NCBI GenBank assembly: GCA_022563615.1 | Contig: JADFMZ010000027.1 | Location: forward strand, 1-15,544 | Source: Planctomycetota bacterium | GTDB taxonomy: Bacteria; Planctomycetota; Phycisphaerae; UBA1845 | Direction of reading: 5' to 3' | DNA length: 15,544 nucleotides | Part shown: positions 7,051 to 13,517 of the stretch, in pieces | How positions within the stretch are numbered: position 1 is the stretch's first letter | Layout of the letters: each line of letters starts with the position of its first letter | Position numbers and translations under genes: made by a program | Notes under the pieces: model-generated | The model's database searches: none | What the model saw: only the letters and a program-made list of their open reading frames with translations | What the model was told of the DNA's origin: nothing

Positions 7051-7995
7051 GTGGCGAGAGGAAAGAATTTGCAACGCGATAGGATTCAAAAGCGAATCTA
7101 TCATGTCCTGGCAGCGTTCGTCGTGGTCTTGGGTGTGACGGTCACGGTCGTCTCGATTGGCCGGGGCGACGCGGTGGCCGCATGCATCGGGTTTGCGATC
7201 ATCCTCGGCGCCGTGGCTGTGGTTGTGCTGTTCCGGGCTTTGGATCGCCTGAATCGCTCGGTCGAAGCTTTGGTGGAAGTCGAAAGTCGAAGGTCGAAAG
7301 TCGAAGGTCGAAAAACCGAGGAGGGACGGGAAAGAGACACCCTTTCGCCAGAAGGCACTTTCTCCAACGCGGTGGTTGACCTGGCGGCGGTCGGCCATGG
7401 CGATCCCGCCAGGATTATCGCCGCCACGCTCGACCGTAGCGTATTTCCCAGGTTGGCTGAAACATTGAATGAACAGCCGCCGGCTACGACGGGGGTATCG
7501 CGCAGGCTGAAGCCTGCGGCTCAGGAAGAGCCGGGTGAGGACAGTGCAGCCACCGCAACCCGCAAGCGGGCTCAAAACCGCAAGCGGGATCAAAACCGCA
7601 GGCAGGTTCAAGACGAATCCGACGTTGACGGAGTGGCTCACAAGAACGTGCTTCGCATCTGGAAACAGGCGGTTCGCGCCGGCGATCTTATCACCTGTCG
7701 CTCCGTGTATTCGATCCTCGTCGATACGGTGGACCCTAGGCTCGTCGCCCGGCTGCAAGTTCAAATGCAGGCGCTGGCGGACCGGACGGAGCAACGGCTC
7801 CGCACGCAATTCGCCCAGCGGGTACGTCAGCGCGACGTCGAGGGCGTCTTGCACGTCGGCAACCAGATGTGTGAGCTTCTTCCTGACCGTCCGATAGCCG
7901 AAGAGTTCCGACGTCTCAAACCTCTCCTCTTATTCAATCTGGGTCGAACCGCATCTCGGCCATCGGGCAGCAACCACGCCCCGCAAACGGGTTGA
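7051..7995 (+). CDS. Hypothetical two-helix membrane protein with repeat-built linker
   Basis: I do not recognise this family. The 314 residues fall into three parts. An N-terminal basic segment leads into two transmembrane helices (about 18-37 and 42-62). A charged, low-complexity linker (about 76-190) is encoded largely by DNA repeats: the heptanucleotide tract at 7279-7313, a REP-like hairpin at 7498-7522 and three 18-bp units at 7561-7614 (RKRAQN, RKRDQN, RRQVQD). A helical C-terminal domain (about 197-292) holds LRIWKQAVRAGDLITCRSVY and QALADRTEQRLRTQFAQRV. GTG 7051 lacks a Shine-Dalgarno; TTG 7069 has AGAGG seven bases upstream and may be the true start. It lies 26 bases after manA and probably shares its transcript. 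The C-terminal domain is most likely cytoplasmic. Function is unknown. Confidence 0.7.
   Translation: MARGKNLQRDRIQKRIYHVLAAFVVVLGVTVTVVSIGRGDAVAACIGFAIILGAVAVVVLFRALDRLNRSVEALVEVESRRSKVEGRKTEEGRERDTLSPEGTFSNAVVDLAAVGHGDPARIIAATLDRSVFPRLAETLNEQPPATTGVSRRLKPAAQEEPGEDSAATATRKRAQNRKRDQNRRQVQDESDVDGVAHKNVLRIWKQAVRAGDLITCRSVYSILVDTVDPRLVARLQVQMQALADRTEQRLRTQFAQRVRQRDVEGVLHVGNQMCELLPDRPIAEEFRRLKPLLLFNLGRTASRPSGSNHAPQTG
7279..7313 (+). repeat. Heptanucleotide tandem repeat (GTCGAAR)x5 inside a coding region
   Basis: Five successive units read GTCGAAA, GTCGAAG, GTCGAAA, GTCGAAG, GTCGAAA. The unit length is not a multiple of three, so gain or loss of a unit shifts the reading frame of the membrane protein gene. 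The two alternative frames stop at 7377-7379 and 7466-7468. Confidence 0.9.
7498..7522 (-). repeat. REP-like hairpin, copy C, inside a gene
   Basis: Read on the minus strand, these 25 bases are identical to 8236-8260 in the intergenic element (GAGCCG, stem CAGGCT-tc-AGCCTG, then CGCGA). Here the sequence is translated in the plus-strand gene, giving roughly RRLKPAAQ in the linker. Confidence 0.85.
7561..7614 (+). repeat. Three tandem 18-bp units in frame
   Basis: CGCAAGCGGGCTCAAAAC, CGCAAGCGGGATCAAAAC and CGCAGGCAGGTTCAAGAC follow each other without gaps. Each encodes six residues (RKRAQN, RKRDQN, RRQVQD), so copy-number change would keep the frame. CCCGC-aa-GCGGG at 7559-7570 also forms a small hairpin. 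Confidence 0.85.
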
Positions 7996-8171
7996 ATACC
8001 GCAACGCGGACGGAAAGCGTCAGCGACGTAGCGCGCGCCTTGCTGGCACACCAGCATCGCCCCGACGATACGTATCGTCAGCATCGTTTATCGGAATAAG
8101 CGCCAGTTACCTGCCTTGCTCTTGCACGAACGGTACCGCAGATTCAGCTTGGCCCATCTCTAATTCGTTTG

Positions 8172-8200
8172 TTGCGTTTCCGCGCATTGCCGATTATACT
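8172..8200 (+). promoter_or_regulatory. Candidate promoter upstream of the beta-helix protein gene
   Basis: TTGCGT (8172-8177), a 17-base spacer and TATACT (8195-8200) fit a sigma-70-type promoter. The next plus-strand gene starts at 8640, so the transcript would have a leader of about 430 bases containing the 77-bp repeat element. Confidence 0.4.
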
Positions 8201-8224
8201 CTTACTTCGTCGACCTTAGAGCTT

Positions 8225-8301
8225 CTAACAAAACCGAGCCGCAGGCTTCAGCCTGCGCGAACGTCGAACTGTCGTGGACGCTTCGAAACACGTTTTGTTA
8301 G
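8225..8301 (+). repeat. 77-bp element with perfect 10-bp terminal inverted repeats, copy B
   Basis: The element starts with CTAACAAAAC (8225-8234) and ends with its exact inverse GTTTTGTTAG (8292-8301). Inside is the stem CGCAGGCT-tc-AGCCTGCG (8240-8257) and a CGCTTCGAAAC block near the right end. Left and core parts match the copy at 3725-3808. No clear target-site duplication is visible. It looks like a small non-autonomous palindromic repeat (REP/MITE-like); no transposase lies nearby. Confidence 0.75.
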
Positions 8302-8639
8302 ACGGTCTTAAACGGAAGGGTTGATCCGCGGGAGACTTGTTCCCCCCGTGGCGTTGTCAACCCGCCCGATATTGGTTGACCGAGCATGGTCACGAATTGC
8401 GACTGAAACGGCGTACACGGGAGTAAGGCAAACTGAATCCGTTTCATGCTGACTCACGTCAACGCCGAACTTCTCCCCTGCGGGGTGTAGGGTTGTTCAA
8501 ACGGACGCGTCCTCGGACTGAAACCCGCAACGGTTTCGGTACAACTGAGAACCTAGGGAAAGATGCCAAGCGCTCCATGCGAGCGTACCGCTGCGGTCAT
8601 GGTTCACACCAGGCACCGATCCAGCGGCGGATTCGGGGC

Positions 8640-11600
8640 ATGATAACGGAATCCTATTCGAGGCTGCGCCGGGCAGGGGGCTTCCTGTTTGCATTTCTTT
8701 GGATCCTCGGCTCGTCTCAGCCGACTTTGGCTGCGGACGACGGGCCGGCATACAAGGTCATGCGGCAAGCCGCACCGGACGTCGCGCGTGTGCGGCCCCC
8801 CAGGTCCACTGTAATCCGCAGGGTCAGCCGCTGCTTGTGCGGAGAGCCGCCGGTATTGTACGTCGATTCCAACGCTACGGGATCCAACCCTGACGGTTCG
8901 AGTTGGTGCTCAGCCTACAAGGAATTGCATCAAGCGCTCGCCGTCGTTGGGTTCGGCGTCGTCATCCGAATCGCAAACGGCACCCATCTGCCCGACACTA
9001 CGGGTCTTGCCGACCCGCGCGAGGCTACGTTCCAACTCTCTGGCGGCGTAACTCTCCAGGGCGGCTACGCGGGATGCGGTGCGCCAGATCCAGGTGCGCG
9101 CGACGTCGTAGAAAACGAGACGATCCTGAGTGGAGACCTGATGGGTGACGACAACGGCGCAGCGGCTGTCGCGGGCATCACCTTCAGTGACAATGCTTAC
9201 CATGTGGTAACAGCCACCGATGGAGACTCGACGGTGGTCCTCGACGGCGTCACCATCACGGGCGGCCGTGCCGATGCAGCCTCGATACCGCACGATCATG
9301 GCGGCGGCATGTTGATCGAGAACAGTAGCGTGCAGATGGTCGGATGCACGTTCCGCTTCAACGCAGCCAATGCCGGCGGCGCGATCGGCGGCGAAGGCGC
9401 GCTCAACGTGACAGGCTCATCGTTTACAAACAACACCTCCGACGGCCGGGGCGGGGCCTTGGACCTAAGCGACGCAACGGTAATGTTAATGGGCTGCACG
9501 TTTTCAGGGAATCGCGCCGTGAGCGGCAACGGAGGGGCTGCCGCGTTTGCCAATTGCACCGTGCTTCTTGAAAACAGCCTGTTCGAGGGAAACCAATGCG
9601 GGGGCTCCGGTGGCGCCGTGGACAACGATCTGGGCACGACCGGCTCGTACACGGATTGTATCTTCAACAACAACTCAGCCAGCCTGGACGGCGGAGCCAT
9701 TCAGAACCGCGACAGTTCGCCCACGTTCGTTGATTGCACGTTCAGCGGAAACTCGGCGGTGCTGGGTGTCAATGTTCTCGGCGGCGCCGTATTCAACTTC
9801 GGAATCAACGCCGATCCCCTATTCGACCGATGCACGTTCACGGACAATAGAAGCTGGCTGGGTGGCGCCGTGGGGAACCTCGATGGAAGCCCGACGATTC
9901 AAGACAGCTCATTCGTCGACAATTTCGCGCATGACGGAGGGGCCATCTTCAACTGGGTATCCAGTGCCCCGAGAATCGCCCGTTGTTTGTTTGACAATAA
10001 CACAGCCGTCGCGGATGGAGGCGCAATGAACAGCCAGCCGGGCACGGCGCCGGAGATCGACACCTGTGTGTTTCGAGGCAACGAGGCCGGCTTTGGCGGC
10101 GCCATGATCAACTGGGCGACTACGACGTTCGTTCTGGACTCCACCTTTGAAGCCAATTTTGCGGATTTCCGAGGCGGCGCCGTGATCAATATCAGCGAGA
10201 ACGATCTTCTGTTTCAGGACTGTGTCTTTCGCGGCAACGTCGCGGCTGACGGAGGCGGAGTAACGGTGGAACTTCGCTCCACACCGAGGTTCGTTTCCTG
10301 CTTGTTTCATGACAACGCGGCCACGAACTCTGGCGGCGCCGTGAACACGCTCGGATCTTCGTCTCCGCTGTTTTCAGGCTGCACCTTCACGCGAAATCGA
10401 GCCGAGGAGGGACTGGGCGGCGGTCTTTGGACCAAGAACAGCACCACCGCAGTGCACAACTCCGTCCTCTGGGCGAACACAGACGCCGCCGGCGACGGAA
10501 CTTCCGGCCAGATTGCCGATGACGTGGACGGCATCTCCTGGGTCGACTATTCGCTGGTTCAAGGCGGGTGGAGCGGACCGGGCGCCGCCACCGTTGTGAA
10601 TCGTGATCCGCTGTTCGTCGATCCGAACGGGCTGGACGGCATTCCCGGCAACAAAGACGACGACCTGCGTCTTTCGGATTGCTCACCGGCCATCGATGCG
10701 GGCGATATCGCGCCTTCAGGTGGATTGCCGGCCACCGATTTGGATGGAAACCCGCGCGTGGTCAACGGCAACGTCGACCTCGGTGCTTACGAGAACCTGA
10801 ATCCCTGCATAGCGCCGGACAGTGACGGTGACGTTGTTTGTGACGCTTGCGACAACTGCCCGAATCACGCCAACGCCAGCCAGGAGGATACCGACGGCGA
10901 CGGCCGGGGCGATGTGTGTGACCCGCTCGATTCGTTGGAGCGCGGGCCGAATCCATTTGTTGTGGCGGACGGAGGCGGCCTGAATCGCACCGGTTCGATG
11001 GTCATCCCCGAATCGCTTTCGGCGGGCGGTCAGGATACGGCCATTCGCATCACCCTTGTCGAACTCTATGTGGATCTCAGCGAGGATCCCGAAGGATGCC
11101 CTGTTCGGGTGGATGGAAACGATCTCTCCCTTTTTGACGGAAGCGTGCGGTATCTCGGCCCGCCGTCGGCCCTTAACGACAACGCCCTGTCGGCGCCGCG
11201 ATTCATCGCCGCCCGGTTGCAGTGCGATCCCTATTACCGCGATTGGAGTCCAGCAGCCCTGACGGCTGAGTTTGGCGCCGGCGTGGACACGACAACGATC
11301 TATTTCTACGGCGCGGAAGTCGTGCCCTGCTCGGTCTATGAAGCCCAACACGCGACGCAGCCCTGCGTCCAATCCAAAATTGCGAGCTGCTTCTCGGAAC
11401 CCTTGGAGATTCGAACGTCCCTGTGGGGTGATGTCTGGCCTCCATTCGGGACCATCAACTTCACCGACATCAGCAAGGTTGTGGAAGCGTTCAAATCCAT
11501 CCCGTTTATCCCGGGCGACCCGCCCGACGGCGCCCCGAGGAAGATGCGGGCGACGCTTCGCGGCAATAGCGCGCCGTTGGGAGCGCCGATCACATTCAGC

Positions 11601-11672
11601 GACATCGGATTGACCGTGGATGCGTTCAAGACGATCCCCTACGCAGAGGCCGGCCCGACCGCTTGCCCTTGA
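8640..11672 (+). CDS. Secreted beta-helix surface protein with FxxN/GGA repeats, TSP type 3 repeat and degenerate dockerin-like C-terminus
   Basis: Predicted exported protein of 1010 residues from ATG 8640. A Sec signal peptide (RLRR, then FLFAFLWILG) likely ends after LAA near residue 31-32. Next comes an N-terminal region with LYVDSNATG and a GVTLQGGYAG strand, typical of right-handed beta-helix (choice-of-anchor Q type) proteins. Fourteen units then carry FxxN followed by GGA or GGG (about 238-595). DGIPGNKDDDLRLSDCSPAI and DLGAYE close the helix. A calcium-binding thrombospondin type 3 stretch (DSDGDVVCDACDNCPN, about 727-761) leads to a C-terminal region ending in two dockerin-like units (WGDV...INFTDISKVVEAFK and ITFSDIGLTVDAFK, about 929-1003) and GPTACP. 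The frame is open from TTG 8493 and an ATG at 8577, but only 8640 gives a good signal peptide. It is probably an adhesin or extracellular matrix protein; no catalytic residues are evident. Confidence 0.85.
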   Translation: MITESYSRLRRAGGFLFAFLWILGSSQPTLAADDGPAYKVMRQAAPDVARVRPPRSTVIRRVSRCLCGEPPVLYVDSNATGSNPDGSSWCSAYKELHQALAVVGFGVVIRIANGTHLPDTTGLADPREATFQLSGGVTLQGGYAGCGAPDPGARDVVENETILSGDLMGDDNGAAAVAGITFSDNAYHVVTATDGDSTVVLDGVTITGGRADAASIPHDHGGGMLIENSSVQMVGCTFRFNAANAGGAIGGEGALNVTGSSFTNNTSDGRGGALDLSDATVMLMGCTFSGNRAVSGNGGAAAFANCTVLLENSLFEGNQCGGSGGAVDNDLGTTGSYTDCIFNNNSASLDGGAIQNRDSSPTFVDCTFSGNSAVLGVNVLGGAVFNFGINADPLFDRCTFTDNRSWLGGAVGNLDGSPTIQDSSFVDNFAHDGGAIFNWVSSAPRIARCLFDNNTAVADGGAMNSQPGTAPEIDTCVFRGNEAGFGGAMINWATTTFVLDSTFEANFADFRGGAVINISENDLLFQDCVFRGNVAADGGGVTVELRSTPRFVSCLFHDNAATNSGGAVNTLGSSSPLFSGCTFTRNRAEEGLGGGLWTKNSTTAVHNSVLWANTDAAGDGTSGQIADDVDGISWVDYSLVQGGWSGPGAATVVNRDPLFVDPNGLDGIPGNKDDDLRLSDCSPAIDAGDIAPSGGLPATDLDGNPRVVNGNVDLGAYENLNPCIAPDSDGDVVCDACDNCPNHANASQEDTDGDGRGDVCDPLDSLERGPNPFVVADGGGLNRTGSMVIPESLSAGGQDTAIRITLVELYVDLSEDPEGCPVRVDGNDLSLFDGSVRYLGPPSALNDNALSAPRFIAARLQCDPYYRDWSPAALTAEFGAGVDTTTIYFYGAEVVPCSVYEAQHATQPCVQSKIASCFSEPLEIRTSLWGDVWPPFGTINFTDISKVVEAFKSIPFIPGDPPDGAPRKMRATLRGNSAPLGAPITFSDIGLTVDAFKTIPYAEAGPTACP

Positions 11673-11812
11673 AGGTGTTCCTTAGAGTTACCTTTCCGAG
11701 CCGCGCCCGTCACAAAGCGGACCGGTTGGATGGGCGTAGAGCCGGCCCCTCGCAGTCGCAATTCGTCTTGTCCCAACCCGTCCCGCACCTCAAAGAAGGA
11801 GAAAAGGGCTGC

Positions 11813-11841
11813 TTGGCGTAAGAAGGGTTCTACCTTATAAT
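11813..11841 (+). promoter_or_regulatory. Candidate clpS promoter
   Basis: TTGGCG (11813-11818), an exact 17-base spacer and a consensus TATAAT (11836-11841) are the best sigma-70-type match seen in the window. The expected start is near 11848, giving a leader of about 58 bases before ATG 11906. Confidence 0.65.
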
Positions 11842-11905
11842 CCATGACATCATCGAAACGACAGGATCGAACCGGCACAAGGATGTAGGAGTATTGGACA
11901 AGATC

Positions 11906-12250
11906 ATGAGTCAAGAAGGACAGCAAGAAGCGGCAGCGGAGCAAACGGAAGGCACGACCACGGCGGTCGCTCCGATCAAGAAACCGGCGCCCCCGAAGCG
12001 CACACCCAAAATGCTTCCACCCTTCAAGGTGCTCCTGCACAACGACGACAAGAACACCTTCGAGCACGTGATTCAGTCGATCTTGAGGCTGACGCCCGTC
12101 GAATTCGACGACGCCGTCAGGAAAACCCTCGAAGCCCACGAGACCGGCGTCTCGTTGCTGCTCGTCACGCATCGTGAGCGGGCTGAGCTTTACCTCGAAC
12201 AATTCATCTCCCTGAGCATCACCGTGACGATCGAGGCGGACCAAGCCTAG
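11906..12250 (+). CDS. clpS: ATP-dependent Clp protease adaptor protein ClpS
   Basis: ClpS binds proteins with N-degron residues and hands them to the ClpA or ClpC unfoldase for degradation by ClpP. From ATG 11906 it has 114 residues. A disordered Gln/Glu/Pro-rich N-terminal tail (1-38) precedes the folded domain with PPFKVLLHNDDKNTFEHVI. The NDD triplet (46-48) and the His of EAHETG (His78) correspond to the pocket residues that hold the N-degron. VTHRERAELYLEQF and TVTIEAD complete the fold. A TTG at 11894 is in frame; AGGAG at 11887-11891 is too close to it (2 bases) and rather far from the ATG (14 bases), so the start is uncertain by four codons. clpA and clpC are not present. The gene has its own strong-looking promoter. 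Confidence 0.92.
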   Translation: MSQEGQQEAAAEQTEGTTTAVAPIKKPAPPKRTPKMLPPFKVLLHNDDKNTFEHVIQSILRLTPVEFDDAVRKTLEAHETGVSLLLVTHRERAELYLEQFISLSITVTIEADQA

Positions 12251-12262
12251 GCGCCGCCGGTG

Positions 12263-12290
12263 TTGTGTCGACCCGTTGGTGGTCTATAGT
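12263..12290 (+). promoter_or_regulatory. Candidate promoter of the CPBP protease gene, apparently leaderless
   Basis: TTGTGT (12263-12268), a 16-base spacer and TATAGT (12285-12290) lie only eight bases before ATG 12299, so transcription would begin within a base or two of the start codon. No Shine-Dalgarno is visible. The gene begins only 48 bases after clpS, so read-through is also possible. Confidence 0.4.
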
Positions 12291-12298
12291 CACCAGTT

Positions 12299-13219
12299 AT
12301 GACCAATCCCACGGGGTGGACCTCGCCGGCAGCCATGATTCAAACGGTTGCGGAGATTTCGCCTCCGATCGATCCCAACCGCATTTTGTCCACTCTACTA
12401 GCCGTGGATGTCGTCTTGCTCGGATTGGCTGTGGTGATCGTGCTCGCGTTTCTTGCGTGGGTGCTGAGGCAGCGACGCGATCCACTGGGAAACACGCCCC
12501 TGCGCCCGAATCGGATTCGGGAGGACTCGCTGGCGCTGGCCGCCATGGCCTACATTTTGGCTGTCATCCTTCTGAGCGGCCTGATGTCGCTGACGCACGG
12601 CGCCGAAGAGAGTCTGATATCCACACTCGGGATCGGAATCGGTGCTCAACTGGCCGGCTCCGCCGCGTGCCTGGCGATCGCGTCGAAACGATTCGACGGC
12701 GGTGTCGCGCGCTTCCTATGGGGCCGACCCGGCGACAGCCGCCGGTTGTGGGCGCCGATGATCGCAGCGCTGGCCGTCGTGGGCATCGGGTTGTGCCCAG
12801 CCGTCAGCGAGCTGACGATGCGGTGCATTCAACTCGTGGCGCCGGAGTTCTCGTTCCCATTGCATCCAACGATTCAAGCGCTGAGGGATGACGAGCAGCC
12901 GATGATCGTGGTCCTTACTCTGTGGTCTGGTGCGGTCGTCATTGCACCGATCGCGGAAGAACTCTTCTTCCGTGGCCTGTTGCAGACGGCGATGCTAAAC
13001 GTAACACGAAACCGGTGGTCGGCTATTGCCATAGCCTCTGCTCTCTTTGCCCTGGTTCATTATCGCCAGCCCCATGCCGTGGCCGCGCTGATGGCTTTGT
13101 CGGTCTTGCTGGGTTTCGCCTATGAGCGGACGGGCTCGTTGCTTCCGCCGATCCTGATCCACGCCGCCTTTAACGCCAAGACGCTGATATGGGAGGCACT
13201 GGGCGCTTTTCCAACTTAG
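12299..13219 (+). CDS. CPBP-family intramembrane glutamic endopeptidase (CAAX/Abi type)
   Basis: A 306-residue polytopic membrane protein of the CPBP (CAAX protease and bacteriocin-processing) family, relatives of eukaryotic Rce1. The three family motifs are present: EELFFRG (Glu220, Glu221, Arg225), ALFALVHY (Phe250 and His254) and LIHAAFNAK (His288, Asn292). These place a catalytic Glu and His within the membrane. Hydrophobic segments occur at about 32-56, 77-98, 106-128, 150-168, 202-222, 240-255 and 260-275. The N-terminus before the first helix (about 30 residues) is not hydrophobic. Bacterial members have been linked to bacteriocin self-immunity and protein processing, but the substrate here is unknown. 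It lies 48 bases after clpS and converges on the gene ending at 13518. Confidence 0.9.
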   Translation: MTNPTGWTSPAAMIQTVAEISPPIDPNRILSTLLAVDVVLLGLAVVIVLAFLAWVLRQRRDPLGNTPLRPNRIREDSLALAAMAYILAVILLSGLMSLTHGAEESLISTLGIGIGAQLAGSAACLAIASKRFDGGVARFLWGRPGDSRRLWAPMIAALAVVGIGLCPAVSELTMRCIQLVAPEFSFPLHPTIQALRDDEQPMIVVLTLWSGAVVIAPIAEELFFRGLLQTAMLNVTRNRWSAIAIASALFALVHYRQPHAVAALMALSVLLGFAYERTGSLLPPILIHAAFNAKTLIWEALGAFPT

Positions 13220-13241
13220 AGCGCGTCGTCCTGAATCTGTA

Positions 13242-13318
13242 GGTGTGCCACTGCTCTTGAGCAGTGCGTGGATACCACGAAGACCGCGATCGGCACTGCT
13301 CAAGAGCAGTGGCACACC
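13242..13318. repeat. 26-bp perfect inverted repeat between convergent genes
   Basis: The left arm (13242-13267) begins GGTGTGCCACTGCTC and the right arm (13293-13318) is its exact reverse complement over 26 bases, with a 25-base spacer. Each arm also holds its own hairpin, CACTGCTC-tt-GAGCAGTG. It starts 22 bases after the CPBP stop and lies between two genes that face each other, so it may end transcription from both sides, although no U-tract is present. The remaining bases up to 13517 show nothing else clear. Confidence 0.8.
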
Positions 13319-13517
13319 CATAAGACGACGTGTGACCATGCACTATTGCGGTGTCCTGGTCGGGTGCGTGTACGATTGAGACGCTATCTCAAGAACAGCG
13401 CGAACCGGAAGATCCGGGAAAAACGCAGCGTGAAAGTCGTTGTGAGGTCGTTGTTGAGCGGTCGCCGGATCGCGTCTGGGGACGATGATCGTGCCACGTT
13501 CCGGAACTCAACAACGG

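Larger units (their letters stand above)
7996..8639. other. Intergenic region of 644 bases with several structured elements
   Basis: No convincing gene is seen. In order it holds a short hairpin TGCTGG-caca-CCAGCA (8041-8056); a perfect 16-bp palindrome GACGATACGTATCGTC (8064-8079) between direct CAGCATCG copies (8052-8059 and 8079-8086); a promoter-like TTGCGT/TATACT pair (8172-8200); the 77-bp element with terminal inverted repeats (8225-8301); and a weak GGGTTGA/TCAACCC inverted repeat (8318-8324 and 8357-8363). The beta-helix frame is open from a TTG at 8493, but the signal peptide begins at 8640. Confidence 0.6.

Noticed and set aside
7279..7614. CRISPR array
   Set aside because: The repeats are 7-bp and 18-bp direct tandems without unique spacers, and no cas gene is present.
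6736..7854. Minus-strand open frame of 372 codons
   Set aside because: It runs antisense across the end of manA and most of the two-helix membrane protein gene. The STFDF-like repeats in it are only the reverse reading of the heptanucleotide tract.
8493..8639. TTG start at 8493 (or ATG 8577) for the beta-helix protein
   Set aside because: It would add 49 (or 21) Arg-rich residues before a typical signal peptide. ATG 8640 puts the signal peptide at the N-terminus.
10716..11372. Minus-strand open frame of 218 codons
   Set aside because: It is antisense to the TSP type 3 and C-terminal region of the beta-helix gene, whose motifs are clear.
12265..12891. Plus-strand open frame of 208 codons overlapping the CPBP gene
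   Set aside because: It is in a different frame from the CPBP gene and gives an Arg/Ser-rich product with no domain, while the overlapping frame has all three CPBP motifs.
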